Positions 44,248 through 53,096 of a stretch of DNA of 64,000 nucleotides are shown piece by piece. The position numbers and the translations under genes were made by a program. The notes beneath the pieces were generated by a model. That model made no database searches. It saw nothing but the letters and a program-made list of their open reading frames with translations, and had not been told where the DNA came from. This DNA comes from Bremerella sp. JC817. GTDB taxonomy: Bacteria; Planctomycetota; Planctomycetia; Pirellulales; Pirellulaceae. Within the stretch, counting starts at the first letter, position 1. The number at the start of each line of letters is the position of its first letter. The stretch lies in assembly GCF_040718835.1 (NCBI RefSeq), contig NZ_JBFEFG010000268.1, positions 248,001 through 312,000 of the forward strand, in the 5' to 3' direction.

Positions 44248-45734
44248 CAGGCATCCCCCACGCTATCGACCAGTCGCTTGTCACGAATATCGTGAATCAT
44301 CTGATCTCGGAGTTCATGCAATCCAATATCGAGCCCGACCGGATATTCGTGCGGGTTCATGAATCGCCGGATCGTGGGGTGGATACGGCTAAGTTGTTGC
44401 AGCGCTCGCTCACGAATCTTGTCGAGCGGTTCTGCATCCGCCAGACGCTTCCCCTCCTGCATCACCGTTTGCAGTAAATCAACCGCTTGGGCTTTGCTGG
44501 AGAGCCGCTTGCGACGGGTCGGATCTTTGGCGTCGACGATGATCTCGCGGACATCGATCCCATTGGTTTCATCGTAGATCATGTCGCCGATGAAACCATC
44601 CGGACCTTCAAACCGCCGCACCTGGAGCGTGCCAGGGATCGACGTTTTGATCGCTTGTTCCGACAATTTCACCTTCGGTTGCCAGTTTCCTGCTTCATCT
44701 TGAATTGCCGCCAGTTTGTAGACACCTCCCAGTGCCGGTTGATCGTGCGAGGTAGCCAGCTTGGTGCCGACGCCCCACACGGCGATCTTGGCTCCCTGGA
44801 TCTTAAGGTTCTCGATGATCCGTTCGTCGAGGTCGTTTGAAGCGACGATCGCCGCATTCGGGAAGCCTGCCTCGTCGAGGATCTTGCGGGCCTCGATGCT
44901 CAAATAAGCCAGGTCCCCTGAGTCGAGGCGAATGCCAACCATCTCGTGGCCTTGTTGGCGAAGCTTCTTGCCAACTTCCGCCGCCAGCCGAACACCATCG
45001 AGCGTGTCGTAAGTGTCAACCAGAAAAACACAGTTGTTGGGCAGCACAGCCGCATACTGCTCGAACGCTTCTTGTTCCGTATCGAACGACATCACCCAGC
45101 TATGGGCATGCGTTCCCTTGACCGGAATACCAAACAGTTTGCCTGCCAGCACGTTCGAGGTGGCCGCACAGCCGCCGATGTAAGCGGCCCGGCTTGCCGA
45201 CAGCCCGCCATCGATCCCTTGGGCTCTTCGCAGGCCGAATTCCAACACCGGATCGTTCCCAGCGGCGGCACTGATTCGAGCTGCTTTGGTAGCGATCAGT
45301 GTTTGGAAATTGACGATATTCAGCAGTGGCGTTTCTAACAGTTGACACTGCAAGATCGGTCCACGAACTCGCAAGATCGGTTCCTGACCGAACACTGCGG
45401 TACCTTCCGGCATCGCATCAACTTCCACTGACAATTTCAAATTGCCGAGGTATTCGAGAAAGGCGTCCTCGAAAAGACGCTCGCCATCGTTGCCGGTCAG
45501 CAGGGCGAGGTATTCCAGGTCGGACGGTTCGAATCGATAGCCATTCATGTAATCGACTGCTTGCTCTAGGCCAGCAGCGATTGCATAGCCACCCTGAAAC
45601 GGTGCCTTGCGAAAGAACAGATGAAACACGGCCTGCTGTTCGGCACGCCCCAACTTCCAGTAGCCATAGGCCATGGTTAGTTGATAAAGGTCGGTCAGCA
45701 AGGCCAACGGAGGCCGATAAAGTTGGGTTAACAT
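44247..45734 (-). CDS. pncB: nicotinate phosphoribosyltransferase
   Basis: PncB makes nicotinate mononucleotide from nicotinate and PRPP, using ATP. The 495-residue length is in the range of the longer bacterial NAPRTases. The [13 protein letters not shown] start, the phosphorylatable His region [10 protein letters not shown] (about residue 210), [12 protein letters not shown] and NDLDE are conserved. It is the first gene of the operon, with AGAGGA before the ATG and a palindrome at 45751-45769 just upstream. Confidence 0.97.
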   Translation of the reverse strand: MLTQLYRPPLALLTDLYQLTMAYGYWKLGRAEQQAVFHLFFRKAPFQGGYAIAAGLEQAVDYMNGYRFEPSDLEYLALLTGNDGERLFEDAFLEYLGNLKLSVEVDAMPEGTAVFGQEPILRVRGPILQCQLLETPLLNIVNFQTLIATKAARISAAAGNDPVLEFGLRRAQGIDGGLSASRAAYIGGCAATSNVLAGKLFGIPVKGTHAHSWVMSFDTEQEAFEQYAAVLPNNCVFLVDTYDTLDGVRLAAEVGKKLRQQGHEMVGIRLDSGDLAYLSIEARKILDEAGFPNAAIVASNDLDERIIENLKIQGAKIAVWGVGTKLATSHDQPALGGVYKLAAIQDEAGNWQPKVKLSEQAIKTSIPGTLQVRRFEGPDGFIGDMIYDETNGIDVREIIVDAKDPTRRKRLSSKAQAVDLLQTVMQEGKRLADAEPLDKIRERALQQLSRIHPTIRRFMNPHEYPVGLDIGLHELRDQMIHDIRDKRLVDSVGDA

Positions 45735-45750
45735 CGTTTCCTCTCTTTCT

Positions 45751-45769
45751 TAGTGTTTATATTACACTA
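45751..45769. promoter_or_regulatory. 19-bp palindrome, candidate NrtR operator
   Basis: TAGTGT and ACACTA form a perfect inverted repeat with an A/T-only 7-nt spacer, 17 nt upstream of the pncB start. On the minus strand it includes TAATAT, which could be part of the -10, so binding would block transcription of the nrtR-containing operon. Confidence 0.55.
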
Positions 45770-45977
45770 TCGAACCGAGAGCGATCAAGCGTGAATCGAA
45801 AACTTCTAAAAACACGCCTGGGGGCCGCATTGGTCTGCCTAATCGGTGCAGTTGTTTGGCTCGTGCGGGCTCGATGGGACCGACTGATGGGGGCAATGCA
45901 GATGCCGGTAGGAATTCGTTATGATGAAACGACTCCCACTGGTTGTCGTATACCCACCATCCCCGAGCTGACACCCC

Positions 45978-48962
45978 ATGGCTTCCGCGACCTCCTCTCC
46001 GGCAGGCAATACCGACCAACAACTTGCGGCTCCCTTTCAACAGTTGGCGACCAAGCTGCAAGGAACGCTGCACGTCGACGATACTTGGCGGCGACTTTAC
46101 TCGACCGATGCCTCCGCGTACCAGCAAATGCCGCTGGCGGTTGCGATTCCGGAAACAAAAGAAGACATTCGCCTGCTGATTGAATTCGCAGGCGAGCACG
46201 AAGTCGGGCTGATTCCGCGAACTGCCGGTACTTCCCTCGCCGGTCAGGTTGTTGGTGGTGGCATCGTGGTCGATGTTTCGCGGCACTTCACCCGCATTCT
46301 CGAAATCGACGCGGAGGAGCGAACCGTCTGGGTTGAACCTGGCGTTATCCGCAACGAACTGAACCACGCGCTGAAACCGCATGGCCTGTTGTTCGGACCC
46401 GAGACTTCGACCCAAACTCGAGCGATGATCGGCGGCATGGTTGGCAACAACTCGTGCGGCTCGAACTCAATCAAGTACGGCAGCACCCGCGATCACTTGT
46501 TGGAAATTGAAGGCTTTCTGGCAGATGGCTCGCCGGTGACATTCGGCAAGCTGACGGCCGAGGAGTTCGAGGCGAAGTGCAACGGCCCTGAGACACTGGA
46601 AACGCGAATCTATCGGCAAGCAAAAGAACTTCTTTCCGATCAAGCGAACCGGGCCGAGATCACCAAGGAGTTCCCGAAGCCTTCCATTCCGCGCCGCAAT
46701 ACCGGTTATGCCATCGACTTGTTGATGGATGCCGACGTGCTCGATCCGAGCAGCGACAAACCGTTTAACTTCTGCAAACTTATCGCAGGCAGCGAAGGAA
46801 CTTTGTTCTTTGCCACGCGTATCAAGTTGAACTGCCTGCCCTTACCGCCGCCGGTGAGTGGCCTGCTGTGTGCCCACTTTGAAACCGTCGATCAATCGCT
46901 CCGTGCGACGCAGATTGCTGTGCAGCACGATTGCTATGCCTGTGAGTTGATCGACCACTTCATCCTGGAATGCACCGAACGAAGTCGCGAGCATCGTGCG
47001 AACCGCTTCTTTGTACAAGGCAAGCCTGGAGCGATCATCGTCGTCGATATCCGGGGGAATACCGAGGCCGAAGTTCAAGCAGTCTGCGATCAGATTATCG
47101 CCGAAATGCAAGCCGCTGGCCTAGGATATGCCTACCCGGTTTTGTTTGGCGAAGACACCGAGCGAATTTGGGATCTGCGAAAAGCAGGACTCGGCCTACT
47201 CGGCAATATTCCTGGAGACGCGAAGCCTGCACCGGTTGTGGAAGATACCTGCGTCGATGTCGATGACCTGCCGGAATACATCGCCGAGTTCAATCGACGA
47301 CTAAGCGAACGATTTGGCCTGCAGTGTGTGCACTATGCCCACGCAGGCAGCGGCGAAATTCACTTGCGTCCGGTGATCAATTTGAAGACCCCCGAAGGCA
47401 ACCAGCAGTTTCGCGAAGTCGCCCAGACCATCGCCGAACTGGTCAAGCAATATCGGGGTTCCCTCAGCGGCGAACATGGCGACGGCCGTCTCCGTGGTGA
47501 GTTCCTCAAGCAAATGATCGGGGAACATAATTACGGGCTGGTCTGCCAAATCAAGAAGGCTTGGGACCCGAAGCGAATCTTCAATCCCAATAAGATCGTC
47601 GATACGCCACCGATGAACTCGTCGCTCCGCTATACGCCGGGGCAGAAGCCACGCGAAGTGAAAACGCTGTTCGACTTCAGCGAGAACTCCGGCATGCTTG
47701 GCGCCGCTGAAATGTGCAATGGCAGTGGTGACTGTCGGAAGACCGAGATCACGGGCGGCACGATGTGCCCCAGCTTTATGGCAACACGTGACGAGATGCA
47801 CACGACGCGGGCCCGAGCCAACATGCTGCGGCAAGTAATCTCGGAATCGGATCAGGCCAATCCGTTCGATCATGAGGGCTTGAAGGAGGTTCTCGATTTA
47901 TGCCTATCGTGCAAAGGGTGTAAGAAGGAGTGCCCTTCGTCGGTTGACATGGCAAAGTTGAAGGCGGAAACGCAGCAGCACTATTACGATAAGCACGGGG
48001 TGCCTGGCCGGTCTAAGTTGATCGCCGACTTCACCAGCAAACAGAAGCTTGCGGCGAAAGTGCCTTGGCTTTGGAACTTTCTGTTCGGGACGCCGTTCTT
48101 GCGGAAGCTGTTAAATCGTTTCACAGGGTTTCATCCCGATCGCACGATCCCACTGCTTCCCAAGCAAACGCTGGCAGCCTGGTATGTGGGGCATAAGCCT
48201 CAAGCGAATGCTGGCAAGGTCGGCAAGGTGCTCTTCTTCAATGACGAATTCACCAACTATCACGATCCGCACATCGGCATCGCGGCGATCGAGTTGCTTG
48301 AGAAGCTTGGCTACGAGGTCACCATTCCCGAGCATGGCGAGAGTGGTCGAACGTGGCTGTCGAAGGGACTTCTCCGCGAAGCGAAGAAACGGATCGATCA
48401 CAACCTGACGGTCCTGCAGAAATCGATGACCGAAGACATCCGGATGATCGGCGTCGAGCCGTCGACAATCCTGACCTTCCGTGACGAGACACTGGACCTA
48501 TCCGAGCCTGCCTTGCGTCCGTTCGCTCAAGAGATCGCGCCACGCTGTTTAATGTTTGAGGAGTTCATTCAGCAGGAAGTTCAAGCGGGCCGGATCAAGG
48601 CGGAGTCGTTCACCGACGAACCTGCGACAGTCTATTTGCATGGTCACTGTTTTCAGAAAGCGCTGGCGGGGCAATCGGCATCGATTGCGGCGTTAGGCTT
48701 GCCACGCAACTATCAGGTGAAGACAATCCCGAGTGGTTGCTGTGGTATGGCAGGCTCCTTCGGATATGAAGCAGAGCACTACCAAGTGTCTATGCGTATC
48801 GGCGAGTTGGTCTTGTTCCCCCGGGTACGAAATTTGACGTCCGAAACGCTGATTGCCGCGCCGGGAACATCGTGCCGACATCAGATCCACGACGGGACAT
48901 CGCGCAAGGCGTATCATCCCGCCGAAATCTTGCTGAAAGCGTATCGGAACGGCTCGCAATAG
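45978..48962 (+). CDS. YdiJ-type FAD/iron-sulfur 2-hydroxyacid dehydrogenase
   Basis: A 994-residue enzyme with FAD_binding_4 (about residues 50-190, RTAGTSLAGQVVGGG), a FAD-oxidase C-terminal domain (about 280-540), ferredoxin-type clusters (CLSCKGCKKECP near 640) and CCG domain signatures (HGHCFQK and SGCCGMAGSFG). It is cytoplasmic or peripheral at the membrane and would pass electrons to the quinone pool. The architecture and length match E. coli YdiJ, a D-2-hydroxyglutarate dehydrogenase; D-lactate is another possible substrate. The DUF1338 gene in this window could supply 2-hydroxyglutarate. Confidence 0.88.
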   Translation: MASATSSPAGNTDQQLAAPFQQLATKLQGTLHVDDTWRRLYSTDASAYQQMPLAVAIPETKEDIRLLIEFAGEHEVGLIPRTAGTSLAGQVVGGGIVVDVSRHFTRILEIDAEERTVWVEPGVIRNELNHALKPHGLLFGPETSTQTRAMIGGMVGNNSCGSNSIKYGSTRDHLLEIEGFLADGSPVTFGKLTAEEFEAKCNGPETLETRIYRQAKELLSDQANRAEITKEFPKPSIPRRNTGYAIDLLMDADVLDPSSDKPFNFCKLIAGSEGTLFFATRIKLNCLPLPPPVSGLLCAHFETVDQSLRATQIAVQHDCYACELIDHFILECTERSREHRANRFFVQGKPGAIIVVDIRGNTEAEVQAVCDQIIAEMQAAGLGYAYPVLFGEDTERIWDLRKAGLGLLGNIPGDAKPAPVVEDTCVDVDDLPEYIAEFNRRLSERFGLQCVHYAHAGSGEIHLRPVINLKTPEGNQQFREVAQTIAELVKQYRGSLSGEHGDGRLRGEFLKQMIGEHNYGLVCQIKKAWDPKRIFNPNKIVDTPPMNSSLRYTPGQKPREVKTLFDFSENSGMLGAAEMCNGSGDCRKTEITGGTMCPSFMATRDEMHTTRARANMLRQVISESDQANPFDHEGLKEVLDLCLSCKGCKKECPSSVDMAKLKAETQQHYYDKHGVPGRSKLIADFTSKQKLAAKVPWLWNFLFGTPFLRKLLNRFTGFHPDRTIPLLPKQTLAAWYVGHKPQANAGKVGKVLFFNDEFTNYHDPHIGIAAIELLEKLGYEVTIPEHGESGRTWLSKGLLREAKKRIDHNLTVLQKSMTEDIRMIGVEPSTILTFRDETLDLSEPALRPFAQEIAPRCLMFEEFIQQEVQAGRIKAESFTDEPATVYLHGHCFQKALAGQSASIAALGLPRNYQVKTIPSGCCGMAGSFGYEAEHYQVSMRIGELVLFPRVRNLTSETLIAAPGTSCRHQIHDGTSRKAYHPAEILLKAYRNGSQ

Positions 48963-49263
48963 CGCGAGAAAAGGCCCTAAAACGTAAGCCTTTCAATTCA
49001 TATTTTGTCATCGACCGCTTTCTATTTTGGGTCGTTGATTATCAACAGCAGGACGATTTCCCGCGACATCTACGAGAGTTGCGCAAATCGTCTGAAATCT
49101 TTCTCAATCGCGAGTTGTATTGCACATTGAAATCCTTTGCCTAGAATCTAGCAATGATCGCAAATCCGGCGAGATTTGCCCCAATCTGCCCACCTCCCTT
49201 TCCGTATTCACCTCTCCGACGCCTTCCGCGTAAGGTGTCTCAAGGCTCTCGAAAACAAACCGT
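48963..49263. other. intergenic region before the SUMF1-cytochrome gene
   Basis: The stretch is AT-richer than its neighbours and has no credible gene. It contains the promoter at 49120-49147 and a leader of about 110 nt; I see no riboswitch in it. Confidence 0.6.
49120..49147 (+). promoter_or_regulatory. sigma70-type promoter of the SUMF1-cytochrome gene
   Basis: TTGCAC and TAGAAT hexamers with 16-nt spacing, the transcript starting about 110 nt before the ATG at 49264. Confidence 0.4.
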
Positions 49264-50667
49264 ATGAAGCTGACTCTCTGCCTTTCGCTAACGTTTCTGT
49301 CTTTATCGGCCTGCGCGATCTCCGCTGCGGAAGTGGACTTTGCCAAAGATATTGCACCGATCCTCGAGACCAATTGCGTTTCGTGCCACTCTGGCGACGA
49401 ACCCGATGGCGACTTCACGCTAACCACCAAGGAACTCACCTTCGAGTCGGGCAGTGGTGAAGCAGTCATTCCTGGCTCGCCTGAGGACAGCATGTTGTAC
49501 AGCCTGACCATTCTGGAAAAGGATGACGACATGCTGATGCCACCAAAGCGTTCGGGCGGCCCGCTGCCGAAGGAAAGCACTGACCTGATCAAGAAGTGGA
49601 TCGAAGAAGGTGCCAAGTGGCCAGAAGGTATGGAACTGAAGGCACGCGAGAAGGTGATGCCCAAAGTTGCCACGGCCGATGACATGGAACTGGTCAAGAA
49701 GATCCATGCCAAGATCGTCGCGCAGTCCGAAAAAGAAAAGAAGGCGACTGATAGCTACAAGAACACGATTCCGATCACCGAAGTCGACTACGAGATGATC
49801 GCCATTCCTGGCGGCAAGTTCGTCATGGGAAGCCCCGAAGGGGAAGAACTGCGTCGCCCTGAAGAAGGCCCGCAGACCAGTGTCGAAGTCAGCCCATTCT
49901 GGATGGGCAAGTGCGAAGTGACGTGGGACGAGTACGAACCATTCATGATCACCCAGGTCGATCGTCGTAAAGATGGTTCGCGAATCGATTACGACACCAC
50001 TAAACACACCATCGTCGATGCCGTCAGCCAGCCAACTCCGCCTTACACCGAAATGAGCTTCGGCATGGGTCAGCATGGCTACCCTGCCATCAGCATGACT
50101 CAGCATGCGGCCAACAAGTATTGCCAGTGGTTGAGCGCTCAGACCGGTCATTTCTATCGCTTGCCGACTGAAGCGGAATGGGAATATGCCTGCCGCGCCG
50201 GTACCGAAACGGCCTATTCGTTCGGCGACGATCCTGACAAGTTGAAAGAGTTCGGTTGGTTCTACGACAACGCGAACGAGAAATACCAGAAGGTCGGTCT
50301 GAAGAAGCCCAACCCATGGGGCCTGCACGACATGCATGGCAACGTGATGGAATGGTGTGCCGATCAATATGTGCCTGATTACTTCGCGAAGATCAAAGAT
50401 TCGACGAAGAACCCATTCATCAAACCAACCACCTTGTATCCACGATCCGTTCGTGGTGGTGGCTGGGATGACGATCCAGATCGTCTTCGCAGCGCGGCGC
50501 GGCGTGGTAGCGATGCGAGCTGGAAGCAGCAGGATCCTCAGCTCCCCAAGAGCGTCTGGTATCACACCAACGCTCAACAGCTCGGCTTCCGCATTGTTCG
50601 TCCGGTCGAGATTCCGACGCCGGAAGAGATGTACTTCTACTGGAACAGCGCGAAAGACGTTTACTAA
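49264..50667 (+). CDS. formylglycine-generating-enzyme (SUMF1) domain with N-terminal cytochrome c
   Basis: A 467-residue exported protein. After a signal peptide there is a planctomycete cytochrome c-like domain with CVSCHSGDEPDG (CxxCH at about 38-42), then an SUMF1/FGE-like domain (about 175-455) with GGKFVMGSPEGE, GRVL-type blocks such as YRLPTEAEWEYACRAG, NPWGLHDMHGNVMEWC and SVRGGGWDD. SUMF1 relatives either activate sulfatases or act as unrelated oxygenases. The catalytic Cys pair of true FGE is not clearly present. Joined to a heme domain, it may work in electron transfer rather than sulfatase maturation. A Gfo/Idh/MocA gene follows after 53 nt. Confidence 0.85.
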   Translation: MKLTLCLSLTFLSLSACAISAAEVDFAKDIAPILETNCVSCHSGDEPDGDFTLTTKELTFESGSGEAVIPGSPEDSMLYSLTILEKDDDMLMPPKRSGGPLPKESTDLIKKWIEEGAKWPEGMELKAREKVMPKVATADDMELVKKIHAKIVAQSEKEKKATDSYKNTIPITEVDYEMIAIPGGKFVMGSPEGEELRRPEEGPQTSVEVSPFWMGKCEVTWDEYEPFMITQVDRRKDGSRIDYDTTKHTIVDAVSQPTPPYTEMSFGMGQHGYPAISMTQHAANKYCQWLSAQTGHFYRLPTEAEWEYACRAGTETAYSFGDDPDKLKEFGWFYDNANEKYQKVGLKKPNPWGLHDMHGNVMEWCADQYVPDYFAKIKDSTKNPFIKPTTLYPRSVRGGGWDDDPDRLRSAARRGSDASWKQQDPQLPKSVWYHTNAQQLGFRIVRPVEIPTPEEMYFYWNSAKDVY

Positions 50668-50720
50668 CCCCCAACTCCCCATTCATCCCCTCAACTTTTC
50701 CTTTCGTCACAGGACTGATT

Positions 50721-52100
50721 ATGAGCGAACGATTCCAATCGACGAACAATCGCCGCGAGTTCATGAAGATCGCTGGTGCGGCCTCGGCTCTGACCGCTTT
50801 CGCAGTGCCTCACGTGCATGCCGAAGAAAAAGAAATCGACACGATCCAAGTCGCCCTCGTGGGCTGCGGTGGTCGTGGTACCGGTGCTGCCGCTGACAGC
50901 CTGAACGTCCCGAACGGTCGAACCAAGCTGGTCGCCATGGCCGATGTTTTCGATCATCGCCTCGAAGGCAGCCACAAGGCGCTGGAACGCACCTTCCAGG
51001 AAAACAAGGAAAAGGTCGATGTTCCTAAGGAACGTCAGTTCGTTGGTTTCGATGGCTATCAGAAGGCCATGGATTGCCTGAAGCCGGGCGACGTCGTCAT
51101 TCTGGCCACGCCACTGGCATTCCGCTGGGTTCATTACCAGTACGCCATCGACAAGGGCTTGAACGTCTTTATGGAAAAGCCGGTCATCGCTGATGGTCCA
51201 AGCGCCAAGAAGATGATCGCTCTGGCCGAACTGGCCGATCAGAAGAACATCAAGTCGGCTGTCGGTCTGATGGTTCGCCACTGCCGTGGCCGTCAGGAAC
51301 TGTTCGATCGTATCCAGAACGGCGAAATCGGCGACATCATCTGCATGCGTGCCTATCGTATGCACGGCCCAGTCGCTTCGGCCTTCAGCACCAAGAAGCC
51401 TGAAGACAAGCCAGAAGTCATGTGGCAGATCGAACGCTTCCATAGCTTCCTGTGGGCCAGCGGTGGTTGCTTCAGTGACTTCTATATTCACCAGATCGAC
51501 GAAACCTCGTGGATGAAGAATTCGTGGCCTGTCAAAGCCCAGGCCCTGGGTGGTCGTCACTATCGTGGTGACTTCGTCGATCAGAACTTCGACACCTATG
51601 CCGTCGAGTACACCTACGACGACGGTTCGAAGCTGTTCTTCGACGGTCGTACCATGCTGAACTGCCGCAACGACATGTCGAGTGTTGTTCACGGCAGCAA
51701 GGGTTCCGCCATCGTCAGCACCTCGGGGCACACCCCAGGTAAGGTTCGAACCTTCAAGGGTCAGAACCAGAGCCGACGTGAAGTGGCTTGGGCTTACCCA
51801 CAGCCAGAACAGAACCCATACCAGTTGGAATGGAACGACTTCATCGACGCGATCCGCAACGATCAGCCTTACAACGAAGTCCATCGCGGCGTCCAGGCGA
51901 GCCTGGTGACCAGCATGGGTCGTATGGCTGCTCATACCGGTCAGGAAGTCACCTACGAACAAATGCTCAACTGCGAGCAGGAATTCGCACCGAACGTCGA
52001 CAAGCTGACCGTCGATGGTCCCGCCCCGGTTATGCCGGATGCCGACGGCAAGTACCCGGTTCCAGCACCAGGTCAAAATCGCGACGTCGAATACTCGTAG
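50721..52100 (+). CDS. Tat-exported Gfo/Idh/MocA oxidoreductase
   Basis: A 459-residue NAD(P)-dependent sugar-type oxidoreductase with a Tat signal (NRREFMKIAG, cleavage near AHAEE). The Rossmann start IQVALVGCGGRGTGAA is visible, then the MEKPV segment, and the central catalytic region with WASGGCFSDFYIHQIDE. Exported members of this family are typical of planctomycetes. It lies 53 nt after the SUMF1-cytochrome gene and ends at a strong terminator, so the two may form an operon. Confidence 0.92.
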   Translation: MSERFQSTNNRREFMKIAGAASALTAFAVPHVHAEEKEIDTIQVALVGCGGRGTGAAADSLNVPNGRTKLVAMADVFDHRLEGSHKALERTFQENKEKVDVPKERQFVGFDGYQKAMDCLKPGDVVILATPLAFRWVHYQYAIDKGLNVFMEKPVIADGPSAKKMIALAELADQKNIKSAVGLMVRHCRGRQELFDRIQNGEIGDIICMRAYRMHGPVASAFSTKKPEDKPEVMWQIERFHSFLWASGGCFSDFYIHQIDETSWMKNSWPVKAQALGGRHYRGDFVDQNFDTYAVEYTYDDGSKLFFDGRTMLNCRNDMSSVVHGSKGSAIVSTSGHTPGKVRTFKGQNQSRREVAWAYPQPEQNPYQLEWNDFIDAIRNDQPYNEVHRGVQASLVTSMGRMAAHTGQEVTYEQMLNCEQEFAPNVDKLTVDGPAPVMPDADGKYPVPAPGQNRDVEYS

Positions 52101-52126
52101 TCCTCGCACACGATCTCGAAATCAGA

Positions 52127-52163
52127 AAAGCTTCCCAGTCGATTTGGCTGGGAAGCTTTTTTT
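52127..52163 (+). terminator. Rho-independent terminator after the oxidoreductase gene
   Basis: Perfect 11-bp stem AAGCTTCCCAG / CTGGGAAGCTT with T-run. Confidence 0.9.
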
Positions 52164-52239
52164 GTGTCAGAACGTTGTACGAATTGGGTAACAAACAGTA
52201 GAACGAGGTATCTGCTTTCCACCTGCCAAAGAATCGTAG

Positions 52240-53094
52240 ATGCCTGTTGAGGAATCATTTGCAGACGAACACATTCAATCACAGGACCTTAGCCAGTCGA
52301 GTCCCGTTTGGCCGAAGGTCCTGGCGGTCATCGTCGGCAATTGGTCTGTATTTGCCCTGGGGATCGTCAGTGGATTGATGATTCCGATAACGCTGGTCGG
52401 ATTGACTTACCTCTTACGGCGCCGCAAAGTCGTCCTCGCCGTCGCGATCCTTATCCTCACTCCGCCAACGTTGCAGGCCATGTTGACGACAAGCCAGTAC
52501 TTTGAAGGAACGGCCCGGCTGCATCACTTAGGTTTAAGACGCCAGGAATTTGGCACACTCGATCGTCATACACGTTGCGAACACGTTTCGCTGGGATGTA
52601 TACCCAGTGGAAGAGAATGGATCCTCGTTCCGACCAACAATATAACGTTGAAGGTGCTGACCGCAGTTCTAGGACCGATGGCCGGGGCATACAGCGGTCC
52701 TTATCCGACGCTTGAAGAAGCCCAGCAGGCGCTCGAAGCGGCGGACGGCCTAAAATACAAAGATGTCAAAACGGGGCGATTTATTGTCGATGGCCAAGAC
52801 GTTCTATTAGACACGGAAGTGGGACGTCATCTCGTTTCCGAACTCTTCGAGTATCGATACCATTATCCCGACCCTGCACCTCGCCCCATCAAGGCAACGT
52901 TTTACCAGCAGCAATGCTTGATCCTTTCCTTTCCGAATGAATCAGACTTCGGCGCCAGCGATTCACAAAGCGGGGAAACGATCGTCTTGATCGATCGAAA
53001 TTGCGGACGACCGTTTTGCTATTACTTCGTCGGTGATTGGTACTTTCCTCACCCTACGGCTCTGTGGCGCGATCCGAGCATCGATTCCGATTGA
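52240..53094 (+). CDS. membrane protein of unknown function
   Basis: A 284-residue protein with two hydrophobic segments in residues about 28-57 and 64-82 and a soluble C-terminal part of about 200 residues. No known motif is seen. It converges on the large cytochrome gene; the intergenic gap is 2 nt. Confidence 0.65.
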   Translation: MPVEESFADEHIQSQDLSQSSPVWPKVLAVIVGNWSVFALGIVSGLMIPITLVGLTYLLRRRKVVLAVAILILTPPTLQAMLTTSQYFEGTARLHHLGLRRQEFGTLDRHTRCEHVSLGCIPSGREWILVPTNNITLKVLTAVLGPMAGAYSGPYPTLEEAQQALEAADGLKYKDVKTGRFIVDGQDVLLDTEVGRHLVSELFEYRYHYPDPAPRPIKATFYQQQCLILSFPNESDFGASDSQSGETIVLIDRNCGRPFCYYFVGDWYFPHPTALWRDPSIDSD

Positions 53095-53096
53095 AA

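Noticed and set aside
45326..46183. Long plus-strand frame across the pncB start and the intergenic region.
   Set aside because: It is mostly the antisense of pncB and its tail overlaps the dehydrogenase start in another frame; no family-like motif beyond a short hydrophobic run.
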